Below, in pieces: positions 1 to 5,599 of a DNA stretch of 7,817 bases. The stretch spans positions 1 through 7,817 of the forward strand of contig DAOVTG010000116.1 of assembly GCA_030633185.1 (NCBI GenBank), read 5' to 3'. The notes below the pieces were generated by a model. That model had not been told where the DNA came from. It ran no database searches and worked only from the letters and a program-made list of their open reading frames with translations. Numbering within the stretch: the stretch's first letter is position 1; each line of letters opens with the position of its first letter. The position numbers were made by a program, and so were the translations under genes. Source of the DNA: Deltaproteobacteria bacterium. GTDB lineage: Bacteria > Desulfobacterota > Anaeroferrophillalia > Anaeroferrophillales > Tharpellaceae.

Positions 1-939
1 TAAAAGCCCCGCCGGTCGCCAGCGCATCATGCAGACGATGAGCAGGCCAAAGAGCAGATAACGGGCATTACTCAACTCGGCTGGCAGGACAATTCTCAAA
101 ACTTCAGTTAGAGGGATCAGGATCAGGGCTCCCAGCAGAGCTCCGGTAATACTCCCCATGCCACCAAAAACAATGAGACAGAGAATAAGAATGGATTCCC
201 AGAATTTAAACATGTCCGGATGAATAAAACGAAACCAGCGGGCATAAAAAGCTCCGGCCAGAGCCCCAATCGCCGCACTCAAAGCAAAAGCGATCATTTT
301 ATAACGGGCGACATTGATCCCGATGCATTCCGCCGCAATCTCATCCTCACGCACCGCAAACCAGGCCCGTCCCAAACGTGAACTGCGAATCCTGACCACC
401 ACCCACAAAACCAGAAGCAGAAAAAAAAGAATCAGATAAAAAGCCTGCCAGGGCTGATCGAGAACCTTTCCGAAAAGATCCAGCCTGGCGATACCAGGAA
501 CCCCCATTGGCCCCCTGGTCAACCAGAGTTCATTACGAATGAACAGGATAATCAGTTCTGAAAACCCAAAGGTGACAATCGCAAAATAGTCATCGGAGAG
601 CTTTAATGTCGGAGCCCCGCGCAACATCCCCCAGAAAGCTCCGTGCAGGGTTGCCAACGGCAGCACCAACCATAAACTCCATTGATACTGAACCGTCAGA
701 AGACCGGCCGTATAGGCCCCCAAACCAAAAAAACCGACATAACCAAGATCAAGTAGTCCCGTAAATCCGGGCACCACGTTAAGACCTAAAGCGAGAACCA
801 TATAGACTAAAGTCAGGGTTGCAACCCTTAAGACATAGGGCCCGGCAATCCCCATCGGCAACCATGGCAAAATCAGGACGGCCGCCAGCAAGGGCAGGTA
901 AAACTTTTTTTCACTAAAAAGGCGATCGTCTAAATGCAT
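1..939 (-). CDS. livM: Branched-chain amino acid ABC transporter permease LivM (3' end outside window)
   Basis: Inner-membrane permease subunit that should pair with LivH to form the channel of a branched-chain amino acid importer. Translating the minus strand from the ATG at 939-937 gives 313 residues without a stop to position 1. It begins MHLDDRLFSEKKFYLPLLAA, has many hydrophobic segments, and carries the family's cytoplasmic coupling region (SSRLGRAWFAVREDEIAAE, about residues 180-200) and a glycine-rich stretch FGGMGSITGALLGA. The last readable residues, MMRWRPAGLL, match the usual LivM C-terminal motif, so only a few residues are probably missing. The start is supported by GAGGGG at 952-947, 7 nt upstream. 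livH ends 14 nt upstream, so the two are cotranscribed. The family call is very secure; the exact substrate among leucine, isoleucine, valine or related amino acids is inferred. Confidence 0.93.
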   Translation of the reverse strand, partial: MHLDDRLFSEKKFYLPLLAAVLILPWLPMGIAGPYVLRVATLTLVYMVLALGLNVVPGFTGLLDLGYVGFFGLGAYTAGLLTVQYQWSLWLVLPLATLHGAFWGMLRGAPTLKLSDDYFAIVTFGFSELIILFIRNELWLTRGPMGVPGIARLDLFGKVLDQPWQAFYLILFFLLLVLWVVVRIRSSRLGRAWFAVREDEIAAECIGINVARYKMIAFALSAAIGALAGAFYARWFRFIHPDMFKFWESILILCLIVFGGMGSITGALLGALILIPLTEVLRIVLPAELSNARYLLFGLLIVCMMRWRPAGLL

Positions 940-953
940 AGTTCATCCCCTCA

Positions 954-1880
954 TCACGCTTTGTCATGAAGCCGGCGGCCGAAAAGACCTGTCGGTTTGA
1001 CCAAAATCACCAGAATCATCACCGCATAGGCGATACCGTTACTATATGAGGAGGAGATATAACCACCGCCAAAAACTTCGGCCAAGCCCAGAATACCGCC
1101 GCCCAGAATAGCCCCGGGGATACTGCCGATCCCCCCTAGAACCGCAGCGGCAAAGGCTTTGATACCAGCAGTATAACCCATCGTCGGATAGACGGCATTA
1201 TAATAAAGCCCGACCAAAATCCCCGCCACCCCGCCGAGTCCGGAACCCAAAGCAAAAGTATAAGAGACCACCCGATCGACATTAACCCCCATCAGGGAAG
1301 CTGCGGTTCGATCCTGAGCAATCGCCCGCATGGCCCGACCAATTTTAGTGTAATGCACAACCAACTGCAAAGCCAGCATCAAAAAGATCGCAGTCAGCAA
1401 AATGATCACCTGGAGCCAGCTGATCACAATCTCACCGAACTCTAGAGCCGGTTCAAAAAAGAAAGTGGGAATTACGCTTCGGGGAAATGATTTAATCTGC
1501 CCGCCCCAGATTAACAGGGCCAGATTCTGGAGGAAAATCGACATGCCGATCGCCGTAATCAGAGCCGCCAGCCGGGGTGCCCGACGCAGAGGTCGATAAG
1601 CGACGATATCGAGCAAAACCCCGGACAGAGCACAGACCAGTACGGCGATAACCACGGCCAAGCCAAAAGGCAGGCCCACCCCGAACAATCCGGTAAGCAG
1701 GGAGAAGCTGATAAAGGCCCCCAGCATATAAATTTCGCCATGGGCAAAGTTTATCAACTGAATGACCCCGTAAACCATTGTATAGCCGACCGCAACCAGG
1801 GCGTAGATGCTCCCTAAGGTAACCCCGTTAACCAGCTGCTGCAGAAAAAGGGACGATTGTTCGAGAATAGCGGTAAGCAT
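954..1880 (-). CDS. livH: Branched-chain amino acid ABC transporter permease LivH
   Basis: Inner-membrane permease of the liv-type amino acid importer, partner of LivM. The 308-residue product has the hallmark N-terminal block: FLQQLVNGVTLGSIYAL near residues 12-28, then TMVYGVIQLINFAHGEIYML at about 34-53. The ATPase-coupling loop GRAMRAIAQDRTAASLMGVN lies at 181-200, and the C-terminal region contains GGIGSIPGAILGGG (249-262) and KPTGLFGRR (295-303). Length is normal for the family. The ATG at 1880-1878 lies 6 nt after the livK stop and has no Shine-Dalgarno sequence at normal distance. A GGAG lies 18 nt upstream with a small hairpin in between (separate entry), so translation probably depends on coupling to livK. 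No other ATG or GTG start fits the conserved N-terminus. Confidence 0.96.
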   Translation of the reverse strand: MLTAILEQSSLFLQQLVNGVTLGSIYALVAVGYTMVYGVIQLINFAHGEIYMLGAFISFSLLTGLFGVGLPFGLAVVIAVLVCALSGVLLDIVAYRPLRRAPRLAALITAIGMSIFLQNLALLIWGGQIKSFPRSVIPTFFFEPALEFGEIVISWLQVIILLTAIFLMLALQLVVHYTKIGRAMRAIAQDRTAASLMGVNVDRVVSYTFALGSGLGGVAGILVGLYYNAVYPTMGYTAGIKAFAAAVLGGIGSIPGAILGGGILGLAEVFGGGYISSSYSNGIAYAVMILVILVKPTGLFGRRLHDKA

Positions 1881-1881
1881 A

Positions 1882-1908
1882 GAAAACTATTTTAGTTGCT
1901 CCTCGGCG
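1882..1908 (-). promoter_or_regulatory. Distant Shine-Dalgarno plus mini-hairpin before livH
   Basis: On the minus strand GAGGAG lies in the last codons of livK, but GGAG is 18 nt from the livH ATG, too far for normal use. The intervening sequence contains AACTA-AAA-TAGTT, a 5-bp stem with a 3-nt loop that includes the livK stop codon TAG. Folding it would leave about 5 unpaired nucleotides between SD and start. This arrangement is inferred from sequence only. A ribosome finishing livK would melt the stem, so either hairpin-shortened spacing or plain termination-reinitiation could apply. Confidence 0.4.
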
Positions 1909-3017
1909 CTAACCCATTGACCATTTTTAATGACCTTGACAAAGGCAGCTTTCAGGCAATCACCGTTTTCATCAAAATAGGTCGCCCCGGTGACTCCCTG
2001 ATAAGCCTTCTCGATAGAAGATATTGAAGCAAGGTAGGCCCGTACTTTCTCTCGGTCGAGTCCGGCGGCGGTAATTGCCGCAACCGCCAGGCCGACGGCA
2101 TCATAGGTATTGGCGGCAAACCAGTTGGGCTCAATCGTAAACTTCTGCCGATAGCGCTCAACAAACTCCTTGACAATCGCCCCGCCCCGATCAACCAGAA
2201 AAGGAGTAGTGACAAAGAGACCTTCGGCATCGGGATTTTTCAGCATGATCGCGTCATCAAGTCCGTCACCCCCGAAAAACGCACATTTCATCCCCAAACT
2301 CCGAGCCTGAGAGATCAGCAGGACAGCTTGCGGGGCGTAACCCGGGATAAAGATGGCATCGGGTCGCATCATTTTGAATTTTGTCAACTGGGCCTTAAAA
2401 TCAGTCGTTTCCGCCATATAAGCTTCAGCCCCGATTATCCTTAAACCAAGTTTTTCAGCCTGTTTGACAAAGGCATCTTTAAGGCCCATAGCATAGTCAT
2501 TCACTTCATAAAAAATGGCGATCTTTTTGAAGTTACGCTTTTTTTTGGCGTAGCGAGCCAGGAAGTCTCCCTGAAAATCGTCCTTATAGACATTACGAAA
2601 ATAGTAGGGGCTGGATTTTCCGATTTCGGGGTTGGTCGAAGCCGGGGTAATCGCCGGCAATCCGGCTTCGCGGTAGATCGGCAAGGCCGCCAGGGTCGCC
2701 GAGCTGCAAAGATGGCCAACCACAACCGCAACTTTGGGATCACTGGCAAAGCGGGTGGCAACGGCGGCGGCTTCTTTGGGATCGCAAAGTTCATCAGCGA
2801 GAACAATCTCAATCGGCTGACCATTAATACCACCGCCGGCATTGACCTCATCAGCCTTAAGCAGGGCTCCGTTCTTAACCCCTTCCCCGAAAGAGGCCAG
2901 GGGCCCGGTAAAGGGTGAGGCCACCGGAATCTTAATGGTTTCAGCTTGGATCGCAGAAACCAAAACGAAACTAATCATAAAGAAGCCGGCCAGAATTGAC
3001 AATAATAACCTCATCAT
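1887..3017 (-). CDS. livK: Periplasmic branched-chain amino acid binding protein (LivK/LivJ family)
   Basis: Type I periplasmic binding protein that captures a branched-chain or related amino acid for the LivHM permease. The 376-residue precursor has a signal peptide (residues 1-25: MMR, hydrophobic core, AIQA before E26). The mature start ETIKIPVASPFTGPLASFGE is typical. C78 and C104 (DELCDP, GHLCSS) sit where LIV-binding proteins carry their disulfide. S105/S106 and A126-S127-T128 match the ligand carboxylate and amine contacts known from E. coli LivJ. The position usually contributed by Glu (GPEG) is Asp251 in GGDG, so specificity could differ. The ATG at 3017 directly follows the stop of the HD gene (TAGATGATG) and has a strong AAGGAGGAG at 3032-3024. 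A second ATG follows at once, but spacing favours the first. Family confidence is very high; the LivK versus LivJ label is arbitrary. Confidence 0.93.
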   Translation of the reverse strand: MMRLLLSILAGFFMISFVLVSAIQAETIKIPVASPFTGPLASFGEGVKNGALLKADEVNAGGGINGQPIEIVLADELCDPKEAAAVATRFASDPKVAVVVGHLCSSATLAALPIYREAGLPAITPASTNPEIGKSSPYYFRNVYKDDFQGDFLARYAKKKRNFKKIAIFYEVNDYAMGLKDAFVKQAEKLGLRIIGAEAYMAETTDFKAQLTKFKMMRPDAIFIPGYAPQAVLLISQARSLGMKCAFFGGDGLDDAIMLKNPDAEGLFVTTPFLVDRGGAIVKEFVERYRQKFTIEPNWFAANTYDAVGLAVAAITAAGLDREKVRAYLASISSIEKAYQGVTGATYFDENGDCLKAAFVKVIKNGQWVSAEEQLK

Positions 3018-3620
3018 CTAGCGCTCCTCCTTCTCTATTTTACCGTTAACCCACCACTCATTACTATCTTTACTGAACCACCAGGAAGCCCAATCACTTT
3101 CATGCAAACCTTTAGCCAAAGCCCGGCCGGATTCGGTCAAAAGACGTTGCCGCGCCACGCTCAACCATTTTCTCGCATAAGGATTACCGAGATCATTCTG
3201 TTCCTTGACCAAAACGATAAGGGCCAACTGATCGGCATCGGCCGCAAGCCGGGCTTCACGACTCTCTTTTTGTTCAAACTCTTTAATCAACTCCGCCATC
3301 TCAGCCCCAAAAAAGAGGGGCCTGCACATATCCGCCAGAGCCCCCGCCTCATCGACTTCAAGATATTTTTTATTGACGTAGTTGAGGTCACCGGTACGGG
3401 CCTCAAGCAGATCGTGCAACAGACAGAGTTGCAAAAGCCGCTTCTCATCAATCTCGACCCCGCCCTCAAGCTCCATTTTTGCCAGAGTATAGCCGGTAAT
3501 CATGGTCTGAAAAACGTGCTCAGCCACCGATTCCCGGCCACTGCCAAGAAACTGCAGACCGCTGCGCGGAGTCCGCCGCAGCATGGCCGCCGTAAAAAGA
3601 AACTCAGCCATCTCCTTCAC
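3018..3620 (-). CDS. HD-domain nucleotide phosphohydrolase, YfbR/HDDC2 (5'-deoxynucleotidase) type
   Basis: Predicted soluble metal-dependent phosphohydrolase of 200 residues. Metal-site residues appear in the order and spacing of E. coli YfbR: H35 in ESVAEHVF, H69-D70 in LCLLHDLLEARTGD, with E73 and D78, and D130 in ADADQL. R15/R16-T17 near the N-terminus matches the substrate-contacting RxxR/W region. YfbR-like enzymes remove the 5' phosphate from deoxynucleoside monophosphates; HDDC2 is the eukaryotic relative. The start is GTG at 3620, overlapping the previous gene's stop as GTGA. GGAGG at 3635-3631 lies 10 nt upstream but can pair with CTCC just downstream (GGAG-GCT-CTCC), which would make initiation depend on translation of the previous gene. 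ATG at 3611 is an alternative but leaves no SD spacing. The stop TAG abuts the livK ATG. The HD family is certain; the precise substrate is not. Confidence 0.88.
   Translation of the reverse strand: MKEMAEFLFTAAMLRRTPRSGLQFLGSGRESVAEHVFQTMITGYTLAKMELEGGVEIDEKRLLQLCLLHDLLEARTGDLNYVNKKYLEVDEAGALADMCRPLFFGAEMAELIKEFEQKESREARLAADADQLALIVLVKEQNDLGNPYARKWLSVARQRLLTESGRALAKGLHESDWASWWFSKDSNEWWVNGKIEKEER
3024..3032 (-). promoter_or_regulatory. Strong Shine-Dalgarno of livK inside the HD gene
   Basis: AAGGAGGAG on the minus strand ends 6 nt before the livK ATG at 3017 and is embedded in the final codons (KEER) of the upstream HD-domain gene. It is the best ribosome-binding site in the liv part of the window and fits a high demand for the binding protein relative to its neighbours. 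Confidence 0.75.
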
Positions 3621-3907
3621 AATTGGAGAGCCTCCAGTTCTCTTAGCCTCTCAAGAATCATACTTTTTTTTATTTTGGCAGCCTGATAGGCCATCTCATC
3701 TCCGGCCTCAAAAGCCTCTTTTACCTCTTTCTCGATTTGAGCCACGCCAGCCGCCATTTTGGTATACGATTTTTTCAATTCATCAGAAACCGATTCCAGG
3801 CTGTCATCCAGTTCACCCAAGGTCTTCTGCATCCAGGCCGGATCATTAAGACGTTCTACTTCGGCGGCATCCTCAGGCATTTCAAACTCAGCTTTATCAG
3901 CAACCAT
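3617..3907 (-). CDS. Hypothetical small acidic helix-rich protein
   Basis: A 96-residue protein I do not recognise. It is predicted cytosolic, with no signal peptide or membrane segment. The first 20 residues are acidic and probably disordered (EFEMPEDAAEVERL). The rest, from NDPAW (21-25), looks almost wholly alpha-helical with heptad-like spacing (TLGELDDSLESVSDELKKSY, then QIEKEVKEAFEAGD, then IKKSMILERLRELEALQL), compatible with a short helical hairpin or coiled coil. There are no cysteines or obvious catalytic motif. The ATG at 3907 has only a weak upstream GAG, so expression may be modest. Its stop overlaps the start of the HD gene by 4 nt (GTGA), a strong sign of co-translation, and a role linked to that enzyme is plausible but unproven. 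Charge pattern, coupling and lack of a good competing frame make it likely a real gene. Confidence 0.75.
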   Translation of the reverse strand: MVADKAEFEMPEDAAEVERLNDPAWMQKTLGELDDSLESVSDELKKSYTKMAAGVAQIEKEVKEAFEAGDEMAYQAAKIKKSMILERLRELEALQL

Positions 3908-3924
3908 AATTTTTCACACTCATA

Positions 3925-3932
3925 AATTTTAT
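3925..3932 (-). promoter_or_regulatory. Weak -10-like element before the hypothetical-HD-liv gene string
   Basis: On the minus strand the 31 nt between the palindromic repeat and the first gene contain GTATAAAAT, a reasonable -10 hexamer (TATAAA). The matching -35 region would fall in the repeat, and I see no TTGACA-like sequence there. This is the only promoter candidate visible before the second gene string, so it is listed at low confidence. Readthrough from yraN is the alternative. Confidence 0.25.
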
Positions 3933-3938
3933 ACATTC

Positions 3939-4078
3939 GTAAAAAGTCGTGGGATGGCTAAGTAAAAATTTCGATAGACAAGATGTTATGTTTTTCCAGG
4001 CGCGAGACCACACATGTAGTATGTCGAGTGTCTGGAAAAACATAACAACGCAGGATATCGGAACTTTTACGACGCCAT
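3939..4078. repeat. Long palindromic dispersed repeat, copy 1
   Basis: A 140-bp element matching 7655-7795 in the same orientation with 9 substitutions and one single-base gap. It is a near-palindrome: GATGGC near the left end faces GCCAT at the right end, GTAAAAATTTCGATA faces TATCGGAACTTTTAC, and a perfect 15-bp stem (3985-3999 with 4032-4046) encloses a 32-nt loop holding a further small hairpin around ACATGTAGTATGT. It fills the gap between yraN (3 nt away) and the next gene and explains why no conserved ORF exists here. It encodes no transposase, so it resembles a MITE or large REP-type element. In the direction of the genes, the hairpin is followed by ACTTTTTAC, so it might also act as a transcription terminator. 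I recall similar repeats from deltaproteobacterial genomes but could not verify that. Confidence 0.9.
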
Positions 4079-4081
4079 TTA

Positions 4082-4450
4082 TTATTCCCAGGCGAAGGCG
4101 TCCTGTATCCACTCAACAACAGGTTCCCGGCCTCCCGGGGCCAGGATTGCAATAACATCAAAACGGAGTTCACCATCCCAAGAACGTTGATTCAGGTACC
4201 AGCCAGCGGTTTTAATCAAACGTCTCTGTTTTGACCATGAGACCGCCTCTTGCGGCGCAGCAAAAGAGTCTCGACGACGGGTTTTCACTTCACAAAAAAT
4301 CAGAACTTCAGAATTTTGAGCAATAATATCTATCTCACCAAAACGACAGCGAAAACTGCGCTCAACGATTTTCAGTCCCTGGTTCTCCAAGTAGAGGGCC
4401 GCCAGATCCTCGCCCCAAGACCCGAGATTATGACGTGGATCTTGACTCAT
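4082..4450 (-). CDS. yraN: YraN family (UPF0102) endonuclease-like protein
   Basis: Small protein of about 122 residues in the UPF0102/YraN family, whose fold is that of PD-(D/E)XK nucleases. The family block is complete: NLGSWGEDLAALYLENQG (E15 when counted from the GTG), FRCRFGEIDIIA with GEID (39-42), and IFCEVKTRRR with E55 and K57, giving the acidic-acidic-ExK arrangement expected of a metal-dependent nuclease. The C-terminal part KQRRLIKTAGWYL and LRFDVIAI is also typical. Its cellular role is unsettled; links to recombination or DNA repair have been proposed. The start is either ATG at 4450 or the GTG immediately before it at 4453; I prefer the ATG. Either overlaps the end of rnhB by over 20 nt. 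It is the last gene of the operon, and its TAA is followed after 3 nt by a palindromic repeat. Confidence 0.93.
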   Translation of the reverse strand: MSQDPRHNLGSWGEDLAALYLENQGLKIVERSFRCRFGEIDIIAQNSEVLIFCEVKTRRRDSFAAPQEAVSWSKQRRLIKTAGWYLNQRSWDGELRFDVIAILAPGGREPVVEWIQDAFAWE

Positions 4451-5057
4451 CACCCTCTACGATTTTACAATGAAAGGTTCTACGATGCAGGACACAGGGA
4501 CCGTGGAGGGTTAAAGCTCGACGATGCACTACGGTAGCATAACCTTTATGGCGGGCAAACCCATATTCAGGAAAACGGCGATCATAGTAGAGCATCTGCC
4601 GGTCACGAATAACTTTTGCGACAATCGAGGCCACGGCCACCGGCATGCAAAGGGAATCACCCCTAATCAAAGGGTATTGAGGAAGGTGCAAAGGCAAACG
4701 TTGACGGCCGTCAACCACGACCAAATCAAAAATCTGGCGCAATGCCGTCAGCGCCTTGACCATCGCTTTAAGGGATGCCTGCAGGATATTGATGTGGTCG
4801 ATCTCATGGGCTGAAACCACGCCAAGACCAAAAGAAACACCGGCTTTTGCTAATTGAGCAAAAATCAATTCCCGTTGTCGGGAACTCAATTTCTTGGAGT
4901 CGTCAACCCCGGTCAAGGAAAAACCGGGCCGTAATCCGACAGCAGCAGCGACCACCGGCCCCGCCAGACAGCCCCGACCAACCTCGTCAACCCCAACAAT
5001 AAGCGGTCGCCCAAGACGGGTCATAATACCGGTTATAGCTTCTTTCGGCAAGTTCAT
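4428..5057 (-). CDS. rnhB: Ribonuclease HII
   Basis: Cytosolic endonuclease that cuts the RNA strand of RNA-DNA hybrids and starts removal of ribonucleotides misincorporated in DNA. All type II signatures are present (numbered from the GTG at 5060): GVDEVGRGCLAGPVVAAAV with D25 and E26, DDSKKLS (53-59), NILQASLKAM (91-100), VVVDG with D117, RGDSLCMPVAVASIVAKVIR with D135, and YGFARHKGYAT. D25, E26, D117 and D135 correspond to the DEDD catalytic set of E. coli RNase HII. Length (209-210 residues) is typical. The start is ATG at 5057, directly preceded by an in-frame GTG at 5060; neither has a convincing Shine-Dalgarno, and the gene probably relies on coupling to rplS, which ends 33 nt before the GTG. 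Its 3' end overlaps yraN. Confidence 0.96.
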   Translation of the reverse strand: MNLPKEAITGIMTRLGRPLIVGVDEVGRGCLAGPVVAAAVGLRPGFSLTGVDDSKKLSSRQRELIFAQLAKAGVSFGLGVVSAHEIDHINILQASLKAMVKALTALRQIFDLVVVDGRQRLPLHLPQYPLIRGDSLCMPVAVASIVAKVIRDRQMLYYDRRFPEYGFARHKGYATVVHRRALTLHGPCVLHRRTFHCKIVEGDESRSTS

Positions 5058-5093
5058 CACCCGTTGGCAAGCAAGATATCAGGTGCCTGAAAA

Positions 5094-5435
5094 TCAGTTG
5101 ATGGATCTAATCCGGGCAGCTTTACCGCGCAGTTTCCGCATATAGTAAAGTTTGGCCCGGCGAATCCGACCGCGGTTAACCAATTCGATTTTATCAACCA
5201 TTGGTGAATGCACCGGAAAAGTCCGCTCGACCCCGATACCACCCGAAACCTTACGCACGGTAAAGGTCTCCCGATTGCTCTCACCCTGACGCCGCAAGAC
5301 AAAGCCCTGAAAAATCTGGATCCGCTGTTTTTCACCTTCACGAATCTTGACATGAACTTTCAAGGTATCTCCAGCCTTAAAAAGGGGAATATCCATCCGC
5401 ATACTGTTTTGTTCAATCTGTGCAACTGTGTTCAT
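5094..5435 (-). CDS. rplS: 50S ribosomal protein L19
   Basis: Large-subunit ribosomal protein that contributes to the 30S-50S interface. The 113-residue product has the family pattern throughout: FKAGDTLKVHVKIREGEKQR (19-38), IQIFQGFVLRRQG (39-51), ETFTVRKVSGGIGVERTFPV (56-75), HSPMVDKIELVNRGRIRRAK (76-95), LYYMRKLRGKAARIRS (96-111). I place the start at the ATG at 5435 because GGAGAG (5446-5441) lies at ideal distance and this gives the usual L19 length. An in-frame ATG at 5477 would add 14 unconserved residues. It is separated from trmD by 164 nt that contain two palindromic elements, an unusual gap for this gene pair. Confidence 0.97.
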   Translation of the reverse strand: MNTVAQIEQNSMRMDIPLFKAGDTLKVHVKIREGEKQRIQIFQGFVLRRQGESNRETFTVRKVSGGIGVERTFPVHSPMVDKIELVNRGRIRRAKLYYMRKLRGKAARIRSIN

Positions 5436-5440
5436 TTGCT

Positions 5441-5446
5441 CTCTCC
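5441..5446 (-). promoter_or_regulatory. Shine-Dalgarno that fixes the rplS start
   Basis: GGAGAG on the minus strand, with GGAG ending 7 nt before the ATG at 5435. It selects the internal Met (MNTVAQIEQ) over the upstream in-frame Met at 5477. Confidence 0.8.
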
Positions 5447-5490
5447 AAAAAATGTAGTATTCAGGTGTATTCCTCAAACTATCTCGATGT

Positions 5491-5544
5491 GGGGACAGAC
5501 CTCAAGGCAGGGCTTTAGCCCGAGCCGGGCTGAGCTCTGTCCCC
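5491..5544. repeat. GGGGACAG-bounded palindromic element between trmD and rplS
   Basis: Fifty-four bases forming an imperfect palindrome. GGGGACAGACCTCA (5491-5504) pairs with TGAGCTCTGTCCCC (5531-5544) over 14 positions with one C-C mismatch. The interior folds again as GGGC-TTTA-GCCC and contains a second AGCC/GGGCT inverted motif. There is no ORF and no U-run, so a simple terminator is unlikely. Palindromes beginning with GGGGACAG are familiar as REP-like repeats scattered through many genomes, sometimes with REP-associated transposases. That identification is from memory and no second copy occurs in this window. Confidence 0.75.
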
Positions 5545-5550
5545 TTCAAA

Positions 5551-5580
5551 GTGGGCGAAGCGATGTTCGTCGCTACCCGC
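5551..5580. repeat. Second short palindrome downstream of trmD
   Basis: Six bases beyond the GGGGACAG element lies a separate hairpin: AGCGA-TGTTCG-TCGCT (5559-5574), flanked by GGG (5553-5555) and CCC (5576-5578), which can extend the stem past a small bulge. It begins 20 nt after the trmD stop in transcript orientation. The sequence is not coding and has no T-tract. It may be another REP-type repeat or part of a compound element with its neighbour. Confidence 0.55.
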
Positions 5581-5599
5581 TGTAACTTAACTCTTAATA

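Noticed and set aside
3102..3686. 194-codon open frame on the plus strand
   Set aside because: It is antisense to the HD-domain gene, whose metal-binding residues are complete. The plus-strand translation has no recognisable motif and its composition is typical of a shadow frame.
3939..4078. tRNA or known structured RNA gene in the long palindrome
   Set aside because: There is no cloverleaf, no T-loop consensus and no CCA end; the structure is one long imperfect hairpin present twice.
3897..4176. Several short open frames on both strands in the yraN-downstream gap
   Set aside because: They are translations of the palindromic repeat, which also occurs at 7655-7795; they show no ribosome-binding site and no protein-like pattern.
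4428..4453. Possible frameshift or fusion between rnhB and yraN because of their overlap
   Set aside because: Both proteins are complete with all family motifs; the overlap of about 23-26 nt is an ordinary operon junction.
5436..5477. N-terminal extension of rplS to an upstream in-frame ATG at 5477
   Set aside because: The extra 14 residues are not part of L19, and the well-placed GGAGAG serves the ATG at 5435.
5491..5544. Rho-independent terminator between trmD and rplS
   Set aside because: The stem is GC-rich but no T-tract follows it on the minus strand, and rplS has no visible promoter of its own.
5208..5585. 125-codon open frame on the plus strand over rplS
   Set aside because: It is antisense to rplS and runs into the palindromes; no protein family is recognisable.
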